Below, in pieces: positions 48,025 through 59,505 of a stretch of DNA of 64,000 nt. The notes beneath the pieces were generated by a model. That model was not told where the DNA came from, made no database searches, and saw only the letters and a list, made by a program, of their open reading frames with translations. The translations under genes were made by a program, and so were the position numbers. How positions within the stretch are numbered: the stretch's first letter is position 1; the number at the start of each line of letters is the position of its first letter. Source of the stretch: Azolla caroliniana (lineage: Eukaryota; Polypodiophyta); the NCBI GenBank assembly GCA_043228905.1, contig JBHGNT010000005.1, positions 8,928,001 to 8,992,000 of the forward strand, written 5' to 3'.

Positions 48025-48680
48025 TGTCATGAAGAAAACCGTCCCTAAGCAGAAACCGAGTTTAGCGCGTGTAAACCGGCCCTTACACGCGAGCACACTT
48101 TTCGTTGTATAGTAAGTAGGTAGGTACAAGTCGGCTGAGGTGAAATCCTAGGTAGCACGCATTCAATAGGGAGAGAATTAATGTGATGTAACGGATGATA
48201 ACGGCCTCCCTCCTTGGGCTGTAAAAGAGAGGGAGAGGAATGGAAAAGGTATCGCGCGTTAGAGAGGACGAAGTGCTGCCGGACTAGGTCTGAGCCCTTC
48301 CCCTCTGTCACTCTCCATAGCCATTTTGCGCATGTTTACGGGAGGCTGACTCCGCTCCGTGGAACGCCCGTGTGCTTCTGGCAGAGTCTCCATCTCGCTC
48401 TTCTATGTGTGAGTGAATAGGCATTGGTGTTCGCATTGTCGGCCTGTTAGTTGTAACCGTCTCAATATATATATATTTATATACATACGTGTTCATATAC
48501 TCGGACTTCTAGTCGTCTCGTTTTGCTGTGTTGTTGGACTGTGAATCCTGTGTGCTCCCGTGTCTGTGTGTGTGCAAGCGCGTCCGTTGCCTTCCCGTTC
48601 TCCTCCTTCTCAGCTATTTCTCGATCCAAGACCCCGGTGGTCCCGCCTCGTTCTCCACGCACGCGCGTAACAACGCAACA
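48025..48680 (+). repeat. Ty3/gypsy 5' LTR (family A)
   Basis: This 656-bp LTR begins TGTCATGAAGAAAACCG and ends CAACGCAACA. It matches the inverse of the LTR at 31,396-32,057. It is followed after 4 bp by TGGTGAACCCAACGTG (48,685-48,700), placed as a primer-binding site; I do not assign the tRNA. The flank before it is TACGT. A (TA)n/(TAT)n run lies near 48,465-48,480. Confidence 0.9.
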
Positions 48681-48724
48681 TATCTGGTGAACCCAACGTG
48701 AACAGGCAGCAGAGGAATAGAAAG

Positions 48725-50845
48725 ATGAGGGGGTCGGATTTTGCGGAAGCCATGGCTTCGGCTGTGGATTGGATAGTGAGTGTGCGTGAAGGCGCAGGCG
48801 CCCTCGATAGGGCTATTGAAGGGGTCATCGGCACGATAGGCCGGTTCGGTGGGAAAGACGCCACGAGCTATTTGGAGGCCTACCGGGCCGAGATGGTAAT
48901 GAGAGACATTCCGGGAGAAAGGCGACTGACCGGATTCCCTTGGGTGGCGAAGCCGGGCATCCATGCGGAGGTGCTCGAGGTACGGGCTGAGGGCTGGACT
49001 TGGGAAGAGTTTGAAGGTCAGCTCCTTGAAAAATACGGGCTTGATGACGCGCTTTGGCTCTCGAAACGGGACTTCATGAAATGGGTAGAGACCCCCGAAA
49101 AGGGGAGAAATGCGTCGGTGCTCCTCCGGGAGTTTGAAGAACGCTTCGCGCGTCTTTCGGGCGCTTGACCGAACCGTACTAGACACAAGTCGCGTCCTGT
49201 TGTTTGTTAAGTCGGTGGATGCGAGGGACCGGGAGCAAGTGGGTCTCCTGCTGGAGACTGATGACGGGCTGACGGCCCACTGGGCCGTGGTGAAGAGAGT
49301 CTGTGGCCGTTTCGACAAACGACGAGAGTGGGTTGATAAAGGATCAACAGGGGCGGGCTCTGTAGCAGCAAGGAAACTCGAGCCAACCCCGCCAGCGCGA
49401 AGGGAAGAGACCCGAGACTGGCTCGAGACCGGATCGACTTCGACCAGCATGGTCAAAGGCTTGTCCGGAGGAGCAGCTCTAGAGGAGCTGACTAGGATGG
49501 TAAAGGACCTCCAGATTGCACAGGCACGGAGGGACAACGGCGAACAGGCCCGTGACCGAAGGCCTTTGGCTGGAAACCGGTGTTTGTGGTGCGACGCGGT
49601 CGGCCACGTCCGAAAGGACTGCAGGGACTTCGCCGAGGCAATGAGAGCCAACGTGGTGTACCTATGGAACGGTCAGGTGCACGCTAGCGAGACCCGAAGG
49701 GCCCTGGACCTGAATGTCGGACGAGGGGGTATGAAACGGCTAATGGAAGAAGCGGCGGCTCGCCACGCGGAGACCGTCCACTACTCGGCGTCGGTTGGGA
49801 TCCAGGTCGGAGGTGGTGAGGCCCGGAAGACGAACGAAGCCGGATTCTGGCCGCTGATGTTGGAAGGCCTCGCCGGCGCACAGCTAAGGAAAGAAGAAGC
49901 GGACCGCGTGGAAAAACGGGTCCGGGAGGTAACCGGGTGGAGTGACCCGGTCGAAGAGAAGACGGGCTTCGTTGAAGCCGCATGCCAGAACTACGAGGCT
50001 CTGGTGGAAGACAAGGGAGTAGGTAAATCCAAAGGGGCCAGGCCCTCGCAACGGTACGAGACCCGATTTGATCAAAGGCAGAATGAGGCCGGTGCGATTG
50101 GCGCACCAGATAAAGCCAAGAAGGCCGGGTACCGGTTGAGCACGGAAATCGAAAGGACCACGGACCTGCGAAATGTCCTAGAGGAACGTATCCTCGACAG
50201 CAAAGTGGAGTTGTCGCTGAGGGAAGTGCTCGGGATCGCAAAGAAGGAGTTCCACGACTCCATCGTAGACTTGGTGAAGAGGAAGAGGATGTCGACAAAA
50301 CCAGAGCCGGAAAAGTCGGTGGAATTGCGAATGACGCACATAGACGACATGGCGCTAGAAGACGAGTTGGCGGAGAGCCACTATTCGAGGCCGCACTGGG
50401 CTAGAGCGACCACGGAGACCCCTGTTAAGATCGGGGATGTCCAGGAGCCGGTGGTGGCGTTGGTGGACCACGGTTCAGAAATCAACTTGATGTCCATGGA
50501 CTTCTAGAAAAGGGGGAAATGGCCGATCAACACCAAACACGACTAGAAAATATGGGTAGCGACGCGCACCACGGAAGAACTACATGGAGCCTGCCCAAAT
50601 GTACGGGTGAAAATCGGCGATGTCAAGATCGACCAGCACTTCTTCGTGCAGGAGACGTCCTCACATCCGGTTATACTAGGAGAACCATACATCACGGCGA
50701 CACGGATGGAGACCAAGGTGCTGGACAATGGTTCGGCCTATGCAAGAGTCAAGAGCCAGGACAGGCGTCACTCGGTCTAGTTCCTGACGGTGCGACCAAA
50801 CCATGAGCATAACCGCGAGACCCTCAGTGGCGAAACCCAAGGGGA
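48725..50845 (+). pseudogene. Ty3/gypsy gag and protease (family A)
   Basis: The first ATG after the primer site (48,725) opens a gag frame (MRGSDFAEAMASAVDWI, then KDATSYLEAYRAEM and GWTWEEFEGQLLEKYG) that ends at 49,168. The same protein goes on in the frame starting about 49,130, so one indel separates them. Downstream are a zinc knuckle CLWCDAVGHVRKDC (C-x2-C-x4-H-x4-C intact), a charged linker, and the protease strand EPVVALVDHGSEINLMS near 50,450-50,500 (D-H-G where D-S/T-G is usual). The protease continues in frame past TAG codons at about 50,505, 50,553 and 50,778 (VILGEPYITATRMETKVL). RT is absent: the element breaks off near 50.85 kb. Confidence 0.85.
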
Positions 50846-51295
50846 TTTTTAGAGAGGGCTATCAAGGCGTGGGGCCGCGATAGTCCGGACACCCCGGAAA
50901 AACCCCACAAATGTACAATAGGGAAGAAGACTTGTACCATCGGTAGGAAATTTTGGTTCTCCGACAGCGGGGGTTGTACGATTGCCGGCGTCGTTGGCCG
51001 GGAGAAGAAGAGGGCGGAGGAGCGACTTCGGGCATGCAGATTCCTCAGCCCTGGAGAGGAACAATGGCTTCTGCAATGGAGAGCAAAGTTACTTCCGTTG
51101 TTACAACGATTAGAAATAAGATTTAGGTAACTATTGTTTTGCTGGTATGTGATTGTGTTATAAATAACTTTAAGGGTAAAATGTGCTAATCAAGCATTAT
51201 CTGGAATAGGTTGCGCAACAGGAGCTTGAATTAGAGGGGCCACTGGATCCCCAACGTAAAATACAAAGTTACAAATAGAGATCCAGGTTCTTTCA

Positions 51296-53242
51296 ATGAA
51301 CCTGGACCTTCTAGGTGTAAATACTGTTGCAGATTACAATTTGGATAAGCTTCAAGTAAGTTAACGATTCCTGAGCAAAGTTGGTGTATCTTTCAACAAC
51401 AGGAACAATTAATCGGTAAATTTCTATGTTGTGTTGAAGGAACAATACATTCATCAAGAACAGGTAGTTAGCTGCCTTAAGAAGCAGCTACATTTTGTGG
51501 AGGGAATGGTAAGGACCAGACAGGATTTGGACCTGAACATTCTTGCTCCCTTACCAAAAGAAGCAGGACCAGAAAATGATTTATTGACAGTTCAAGCACG
51601 TTGCATCGCTTGCGGGTTAGGTGTGGAGGACAAAACTGTGTCTTTGTTGGTTCACCTAGAACCATGCAACCACACATACCATCTGCTTTGTTTTCAACAT
51701 GCCTGTCGAATTGCTGCATTCTGTTTGGGAGATTGCAGTACAGCTCTACCAAATGAGTGGAGAAAACTAATAGGTATACCATATTGTAGCTAATAAGCTT
51801 AGTCTTTTCTAATTAGCTAAGCCGTAAAAAGTATGGAAACTATTTTGCTACTATCGTTGTAGCTAATTAGCTACTACCATAGTTGATTAAAGCAGCTAAT
51901 AGTTATCCTATTAGTTAATTAGCTACTGCCATAGTTTACTACATTAGTTAATTAGCTAAGTGGCAGCTAGTTAGCTACTAGCTAATTAGCTATCCTACTG
52001 GCAGCTAATTAGCTAATGCCAGCTAGTTAGCTACTAGCTAATTAGCTATGAGTAGCTAATTAGCTAGCACCATAGTTGTGTAAAATAGCTAATTAGCTAT
52101 CCTACTAGCTAATTAGCTATTGGCAGCTAATGAGCTACTAGCTAATTAGCTATCCTAGTAGCTAATTAGCTATGGTACTAGCTAATTAGCTAGTACCATA
52201 GTTGTGTAAAAAAGCTAATTAGCTATCCTACGAGCTAATTAGCTACTGGCAACTAATTAGCTATCCTACTAGCTAATTAGCTATCCTACTAGCTAATTAC
52301 CTACTGCCATAGTTGTGTAAAGTAACTAATTAGCTACTAGCAGCTAATTAGCTATCCTACTAGCTAATTAGCTATGGTACTAGGTAATTAGCTAGTACCA
52401 TAGTTGTGTAAAAAAGCTAATTAGCTATCCTACTAGCTAATTAGCTATCATAGTAGCTAATTAGCTACTGCCATAGTTGTGTAAAGTAGCTAATAAGCTA
52501 TCCTAGTAGCTAATTAGCTACTGGCAGCTAATTAGCTATCCTAGTAGCTAATAAACTATCCTAGCTACTACATAGTTGAGAAAGTAGATAATTAGCTATC
52601 GTTGTAGCTAATTAGCTATCGTACTAGCTAATTAGCTATCCTAGCTTCTACCATAGTTTAGTAAAATAGCTAATTAGCTATCCTAAATAGCTGCCATGTT
52701 ATTGTAGAATCTTGTGGATTAAGGACGGCACATGATGTGTCTGGTGCTGATGACGCTGCAACAGATGAGGATACTGCTGCCAACGTGGCTGAAAGTAAGA
52801 GTCCTGCTATCACATCTCCTTCAGATCAGCTGCACCCTATTCTTTTGGAACAGTGTACTAAATTAGGCAACGATGTGAAATGCCATGAAATAGTGGAAAC
52901 AACATGTAAAATTGAGGTTCACAACAACAGTGTTTATGAACACTTGATGCAACATTTCTTCGAATCTCAACACCTTGATTCCACCCCACCGAGCCCAACT
53001 ATTGAAAATGTCCAAACAGATCCCTCTGTACTTGAAAAGCTAGTTCAAGAAACGGCTGATGTGCAATTAGCTACTAAGGTGATGGGAAGGTTGTCGGAGG
53101 AGGACACACTTGCGCATTAGGTGAAAGAAGCAAGGCTAAATGGGGAACCGACCAGAAAAAGGCTGAAGAAGGGGCCACGATCGGGAACAAGATCAGTTAC
53201 TCAATCAAGGGGCCCAGATGTAGTGGAGCGAAATACTGTTTA
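51296..53242 (+). pseudogene. RING-like finger protein of a putative DNA transposon
   Basis: Exons with matching phase: 51296-51355 (ATG start MNLDLLGVNTV), 51440-51773 and 52708 onward. Exon 2 holds a coiled stretch and a RING-like finger: CIACG, then EPCNHTYHLLC (C-x-H-x2-H-x2-C), then AAFCLGDC. The 934-bp intron 2 is filled with TAGCTAATTAGCTA repeats. After splicing, exon 3 continues (SCGLRTAHDVSGADDAATDE), then an unstructured region and a basic patch (TRKRLKKGPRSG). A TAG at 53,118-53,120 interrupts an otherwise continuous frame that goes on to a TAG at 53,242; it fits CAG to TAG. Further exons upstream are possible (an ATGGCTTCTGC frame near 51,063). RING fingers usually bind E2 enzymes; here the role is unknown. 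Confidence 0.6.
51830..52690. repeat. TAGCTAATTAGCTA palindrome array, intron copy 1
   Basis: This stretch consists almost wholly of the 14-bp perfect palindrome TAGCTAATTAGCTA and close variants, spaced by short linkers (TCCTAC, CTGGCAG, TACCATAGTTGTGTAAAA). The spacing is irregular, and a longer unit ending CATAGTTGTGTAAA recurs about every 130 bp (e.g. near 52,071, 52,196, 52,307, 52,397, 52,474). It lies inside the second intron of the RING-like gene. Confidence 0.95.
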
Positions 53243-53492
53243 GTTGGATATGATTGTTAGCTTAGGGATTTTGCTAGGGTTTTATGAAGTTTTACTATCC
53301 TATTGGACAAGTAAAACCTCAGATTGGTTGTTGCTTGATCCACATTATGTAATGGAACTCTATGATGTTTTACCAAGATAATTTGAAGAGTGTTGTTCTA
53401 TGACTGAAACTCTTTGATGTTCAGGATGTTGTTTTGTGAGACTGTTAGTTACTTTGTGAGTGTGAATATGTTGGTGTTTTTTGATGTTGCAG

Positions 53493-54508
53493 AGTCTAAA
53501 GGGTTTGATTCTATTGCTCGTAAGGCCAATGGCAGTGTGGATACTGTTGATGTTGCGGCATGTTTAAAGGGCCCCATCTTGAAAGTAGATGTAGCAACTG
53601 ACACAAGTGATCTGGTTACACAAGTTGATCAAGCATGTTGCACGGATGACTTGGTGTTGCAGGTAGATGCAGCATGTAGCACGGATGACTTGGTGTTGCA
53701 GGTAGATGCAGCATGTGATACCAGTGGACTGATATCGAGCAGATCAGTAGCTACATGCACCGAGGTAATCCAAGGATTGATAACTAAGTCGACAAAACAA
53801 GAGCACCAAAATGTGAAGCCAGGCCCAACACAGTCGACTAGGGGTTTGAAGAGGAAAAGGACGCCAGTTGTGTCGGCCGAACCTGAGCTGATTGAGATTG
53901 ATCGTATCCTACCAGAAAATGGTGTAACAGCGGCTTAGTTTTAGGAATGGAAACCTAAACCACTAGAAGTCGAAAGAAGAGCCTTGATCTTGGAGCTTGA
54001 TAAAGTCTTAATGAGTGTGAGATATATGCAGCCAAGGAGGGACGTGAATCAGTTTCTAGAGTGGGTTGTGCAATACTTTGATTTATTTATTTGGAGTGAA
54101 AAAACAAAATCAAATGTGTGGAAGTGTTTGGCAAGATTCTTCCCAAAATGGCGAAGTCGTTTTAAAGGTCAATGGGCACGAGAAAATTGTGAGCAAATGG
54201 AAGCTACAAGATTCAAGAGACTTTTTGATTTTTGGGCTACTTGGCCTGAATATAATGCCGACAATACATTGATTTTGGATACAGAACATTTCCGGCACTA
54301 CTTCAATATTCGGAGATGCTGTCTCATTCTACCCGAGGAAATGCCTGAACAGTACCTGGTGCAAACAGTGAGCTGCCAACTAGGTGCATGGTTGTGGACT
54401 CCATACCGAGCTCGATATGCGGATAATATATGTAGACTCGTTCCACTGACTAGCAAGAGCTTAGCTGTTTATAGGAGATTTGTAGACATTTCCAATGGTA
54501 ATTTATAA
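53493..54508 (+). pseudogene. FCP1/NLI-type HAD domain protein of a putative transposon
   Basis: The exon follows a TTTTTTGATGTTGCAG acceptor. Its first part has a threefold repeat of about 15 residues (VDAACSTDDLVLQ type) and a basic stretch (GLKRKR). Next comes a domain resembling CTD small phosphatases: ALILELDKVLM, then RRDVNQFLEWVVQYFDLFIW and SEKTKSNV, ARFFPKWRSRF, NTLILDTEHFRHYF and the end YRRFVDI. In active HAD phosphatases the first box is DLDxT and a later one DDSP; here they read ELDKV and LDTEH, so catalysis is doubtful. Two TAG codons (53,936-53,938 and 53,942-53,944) break the frame and both fit CAG to TAG. It may be the 3' part of the same gene as the RING-like exons; the joining splice was not found. 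Confidence 0.6.
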
Positions 54509-55100
54509 ATATGTAAAGAGATGACATTATTCAATGAAGAATTTAATTACTTGTTCCCACTGTACTTATCTACTATGTAATTTGAGGAATATGTTGCAGA
54601 TTGTTGATTTCATGCTATTGATGACTATTTAGTTATGGACAGCTAATTAGCTGCATTTGTACAGCTAATTAGCTACTGATGACTATTTTGCTATAACTTA
54701 TAACTTAAAACTTAACAAAAAAGACATGATTTTATTGAGAAAGAAGCATAGAAAGCAGACTGTATACAAGAAATTGATTCTCAAACGAATATATTTAACT
54801 GTTTTCGCGAAATACAAATTCCATGGCTACTTGTAGCTACAAATTCCATGGCATACTATTGTAAATACATTCATACACATTAGCACCAACAGTGTATAAA
54901 CTTGAGCAACTATTGTATTCTGACATTGGGGCGTTGATGCACCTGACCAAATGAGAGTACATGTACGCCGCTGGTTTGTCTTCTAACAGCCTGTACACAT
55001 ATTCGTAGTCATCTAGTTTTGCATAAAAAATGCCTTCGATGTAGAATGTCCCGGCAGATACAAAATTTCCCCATGCATCTACAATATTCTGCCTTGCACA
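54509..55100. other. Convergent gap between the two transposon genes
   Basis: The 3' ends of the plus-strand (HAD-like) and minus-strand (DDE-like) genes face each other here. Two isolated copies of the AGCTAATTAGCT palindrome occur near 54,640-54,675. A minus-strand stretch from 55,040 to 54,840 looks faintly coding but is not open. Confidence 0.5.
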
Positions 55101-58100
55101 CTATTTACTAACTGTGCACTTTAATATATAGAAATTAGCACCCTCTGAATTGCCTTCTTCAACATTTGCAACGAAGTTATCCCCAACGTTCAGGACATCA
55201 CTCAAAGTATCTCCAAGTCCCTCATATGTGAAGTCAACATTCTGCCCTGTTTCTCCATCAACTGCTTCCTTATCATTCAGAGTGTGATACTCCCAATTCT
55301 GAATGTATGCTTTGTTTAGACAATATCTCCAATTTCCCTGCACACAATGGAAGCAAAAACAAGTCAATTCTCTAACCGCAATACAATGACCATCCAACCT
55401 TGAATAACCGCGAATAGCATGCAGAGATCGCAATTCGGGAATTCCTTGGCACTCCAAGGTCTTCTCCCTATTTAGTTCATCTATCTTCACTTCCCAAAAT
55501 TCATGTTTGATATCTCGGACTTGCGAGGAATAAACACCTGTTGCACTCGTTGACATATTTGTTCTTAAAAATTCAACTACATGTGATGCACAATTCATGT
55601 GCACACCATCTGTCTTTAGTTGTTCATGGGTAAGTGCCCGCTTTATAACAGCCCATGCACCATCATGTTCACCTTTACCATGGCCAGACCCAAAAAAATT
55701 CCATCTCATCTCCAAACCTGTTATAGTAGGATACCTCCCCACAAAATAAAATGGACGTCGAGCCTTGAATTGTGACGCAGCTCCATCAGACCAGACCCAA
55801 TGTTGAGTAAGCTCCAAACGTTGAGCTAATAACCACTGCCAATGTAACTTAAAACAGTGTTGGACGAACAAGGTATCATGCTTCTTATCATCGGAAATAA
55901 AGAAATGAATTACTTTTTTAACATCACATGAAACTCGAAAATATGTTATGTGCACAAAAATGGTTACTTGAACTGAACACCAATGCATAGATTGAATTTC
56001 ATTATGCTGCTTGAAGGTATAATTCTCTGCGAAATCTACTACTGAGACTACTACATCATTTGGGAAATCAAATATGCAAGTCTTAAACTGATGGGCCTGC
56101 CATGAATAAATGAAGTTGTGTTTAATGAACTTTCCTAGAGATACTACAAACAGAGACACCAAATCCCTTGGTTTAAGCATCTTCCGAACTAGATCCTTTC
56201 TTTTACACACCTTTCCTTCGAAATTGGTGTTCACTGACTCAAAGCACTTCACAGAGATCAATATTTCACTACTCAATTCATTTGGACACCACCTAAATCT
56301 AGTAGGGCCACAATCTTGACATAAACCCATGACACATTTATGAATATGGAAGATAGCGTCAGTTTCTCTCGCACACAATATTGAATCTAATAAATAACTC
56401 ATGGAAGAGATAACGTGCTCAGATGATTTACACTCCTCTTGCGGGCTTGATCGACAGATTGGGCACCCACATGTGCAAACTGTATTAGTTAGGGATGCGC
56501 TATGGTGACGTAGTAGATTAACAGAGTCCTTCAGAAAACCCATTTGTACATGGTAAATGCAACAACATGTGTATCAATCCTTTAAGCGTCTCACAAAGTG
56601 TGGCTTAAGAGACTCGAATGTTCGTAGTTGAACTTTGATAGTTGGATGCATTCGTTTCAACCTAATAAATAAATCGACCTGCGTAATAAAGGGGAATTAG
56701 TTATTCTCGTAACTAGCTAACTATCCTAGTAGCTATTCTAGTAGCTAATTAGCTATTCTAGTAGCTTATTAGCTATTCTAGTAGCTAATTAGCTATCATG
56801 GTAGCTAATTAGCTGTCCTAGTAGCTAATTAGTTGTCCAAGTAGCTAATTAGCTATCATGGTAGCTAATTAGTTGTCCTAGTAGCTAATTAGCTATCATG
56901 GTAGCTAATTAGTTGTCCTAGTAGCTAATTAGTTGTCATGGTAGCTAATTAGTTGGTCTAGTAGCCAATTAGCTATCATGGTGGCTAATTAGCTTTCCTA
57001 GTAGCTAATTAGCTATCATGGTAGCTAATTAGTTGGTCTAGTAGCTAATTAGCTATCATGGTAGCTAATTAGCTGGTCTAGCAGCTAATTAGCTAATTAG
57101 TTGGTCTAGTAGCTAATTAGCTATCATGGTAGCTAATTAGCTGGTCTAGCAGCTAATTAGCTATCATGGTGGCTAATTAGCTGTCCTAGTAGCTAATTAG
57201 CTGGTCTAGTAGCTAATTAGCTATCATGGTAGCTAATTAGTTGGTCTAGTAGCTAATTAGCTATCATGGTGTCTAATTAGCTGTCCTAGTAGCTAATTAG
57301 CTGGTCTAGTAGCTAATTAGCTATCATGGTAGCTAATTAGCTGGTCTAGTAGCTAATTAGCTATCACGGTGGCTAATTAGCTGTCCTAACTAATTAGCTA
57401 TCATGGTAGCAAATTAGCTGGTCTAGTAGCTAATTAGCTATCACGGTGGCTAATTAGCTGTCCTAGTAAGCTAATTAGCTATCATGGTAGCTAATTAGCT
57501 ATCATGGTAGCTAATTAGCTGGTAATAACGAAATAGCTAACTAGCTACCAGTACAACTAATTATCTGGTAGTACCTAAATTAGCCATTGAGAATAGCTAA
57601 TTAGCTATCATGGTAGTAGCTATTGAGAGTAGCCAATTACCTATGTAGTAGCTATCCTAGTAGCTAACTGAGGTAAATGTAACTGATAAGCTAATTAGCT
57701 TTTCTGCTAACTGAGCTAATTAACTTTCCGTGTAGAGTCAAAACAAATGTTGAGATAAATGTAAATACTTGAGGTACATCAAGAAGATGAATGGGATGCT
57801 CCTCGTATTGATTTATTCCAACACGTTTCCTACATAAATCCTTTTTATTGGGTGAAACCCTACTCTCATTAGTCCAAAACATTGTGATTACATCCTTGAT
57901 TTCAAATGTTATGGGTGTCATTGGCTTACATCTTGTAGTTAGCTTTAGTAGACTAGTTCCTTCACCCGAGGAAATTATACGGTTCATTGTATTGTACACT
58001 GTTTTTCTACTAACACCAATTACCTTAGATAGCTCACTGATGTTTATATCGTCAACATCACTATTAAGTAACATCATTAGACTAGACCTTTTTAAGACAA

Positions 58101-58505
58101 GATCATCTTCTGACCTGCTCATGGATACGAAACTATTACGAAGATTATTTACTAAAATAGATGATATGTTTGCATTAAGACCATCACAATCAACTAAGTT
58201 CTTTATCGATGGATCATTACATATTCCATAAAGTACTACCTTCTTTTCTTCATTGCTGATGTGCTTGGTTTGAACATTGAAATAGTCTACAACCTTTCTC
58301 TCTATGATGGTAGTCGCATTACTTACATTCTCAACTAAACTATCCTTACCTTTACTAAGTGTGGCTTTCGTATCCTTCAACAATTGATGATGTTTCCTTT
58401 TTTTTCTGCCCAATAGTTTCGTATGGCTTCTTGTGTCCTGATAGCATTATCCCTATCCTTATGATCATTGAGGGGTAATTCTAAACACCCTTCTTCCCCT
58501 TCCAT
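55101..58505 (-). pseudogene. DDE-like transposase, 2 exons, disabled
   Basis: The start ATG at 58,505 reads MEGEEGCLELPLNDHKDR; a 1-base shift in an A run near 58,400 must be allowed for. Exon 1 ends at 57,769, the intron is 57,768-56,679 (1,090 bp, GT-AG, phase 0), and exon 2 runs from 56,678 to 55,101; together about 770 codons. Exon 1 has an HTH-like segment (INISELSKVIGVSRKTVYNT). Exon 2 has TFESLKPHFVRR, a Cys cluster (TCCC, then CTCGCPIC), and three blocks like an RNase H-fold transposase: VVSVVDFAENYTFKQ, HWVWSDGAASQFKARR and FFGSGHGKGEHDGAWAVIKR, giving D, D and E/D. Proteins with these blocks occur widely in eukaryotic genomes, often unnamed. A TGA at 56,574-56,576 (fits CGA to TGA) interrupts exon 2. 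It is probably the element's transposase, now dead. Confidence 0.7.
56700..57660. repeat. TAGCTAATTAGCTA palindrome array, intron copy 2
   Basis: Here the palindrome is arranged in a regular 20-bp unit (TAGCTAATTAGCTATCATGG, alternating with ...TTGTCCTAG and ...TGGTCTAG versions), over about 45 units. The array fills the only intron of the DDE-like gene. The palindromic core is kept better than the linkers. Confidence 0.95.
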
Positions 58506-58639
58506 TTAGCTGGACATGTTAAAACCCTAAATTTCCAGAAAAAAAACAAGTATTTAAGATGGCTATGGGCAATAAAAATACACAAAAATATTCCACAATA
58601 CACAAGATTAGACACAACAATACACAAGATAATCAATAG

Positions 58640-59505
58640 ACAGAAAAGTTATTGCAATCCAAGACCGAACAGTAGAGGAGTTCACTCCGTTGGATCGAAC
58701 AGTTGAGGAGGCGATCCAAGACCGACCAATGGCGATAACTGAGTGTAGAATGTTGCCGTTGGATGAGTGAACTCCGTCAAATCGAAATGTGGAAGCAATC
58801 CGGGACTAGACAGTAGCGGCAACTGAGTATAGAATGATGGCAATGGAGGAGAGAACCCCGTCAGATTGAACAGTTACCGATGATGCTTGGAACGCACATA
58901 GAAGGCACCTAAGAGTAGAGTGGCACAGAGAAGAGAACCCCGTCAGATTGAACAGCTCTTTGATGATGCTTGGAACGCACAGTAGCGGCCCCTGAGTGTA
59001 GAGTGGCAAAGAGAAAAGAACCCCGTCAGATTGAACAGCTCTTTGATGATGCTTGGAACGCACAGTAGCGGCCCCTGAGTGTAGAGTGGCAAAGAGAAGA
59101 GAACCCCGTCAGATTGAACAGCTCTTTGATGATGCTTGGAATGCATAGTAGCGGCCCCTGAGTGTAGAGTGGTAAAGAGAAGAGAACCCCGTCAGATTGA
59201 ACAACTCTTTGATGATGCTTGGAACGCACAGTAGCGGCCCCTGAGTGTAGAGTGGCACAGAGAAGAGAACCCCGTCAGATTGAACAACTCTTTGATGATG
59301 CTTGGAACGCACAGTAGCGGCCCCTGAGTGTAGAGTGGCAAAGAGAAAAGAACCCCGTCAGATTGAACAGCTCTTTGATGATGCTTGGAATGCACAGTAG
59401 TGGCCCCTGAGTGTAGAGTGTCACAGAGAAGAGAACCCCGTCAGATTGAACAACTCTTTGATGATGCTTGGAACGCACAGTAGCGGCCCCTGAGTGTAGA
59501 GTGGC
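58640..59505. repeat. 83-bp tandem repeat upstream of the DDE-like gene
   Basis: From 58,870 to 59,505 an 83-bp unit recurs with few changes (unit word TGATGATGCTTGG at 58,961 and 59,044, and so on). It contains CCCCGTCAGATTGAACAGC and AGTAGCGGCCCCTGAGTGTA. Diverged copies extend it leftward to 58,640. Because 83 is not a multiple of 3, the overlapping minus-strand frames it creates are artefacts. Its position, 135 bp upstream of the DDE-like ATG, suits a promoter or subterminal array. Confidence 0.9.

Noticed and set aside
50846-51295. Left terminal inverted repeat of the putative composite transposon
   Set aside because: No stretch here was found by eye to match inversely with 59.5-59.9 kb; ends are left undefined.
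58806-59478. Six overlapping minus-strand frames of about 67 codons
   Set aside because: They are produced by the 83-bp tandem repeat, whose length is not a multiple of 3; no conserved protein is implied.
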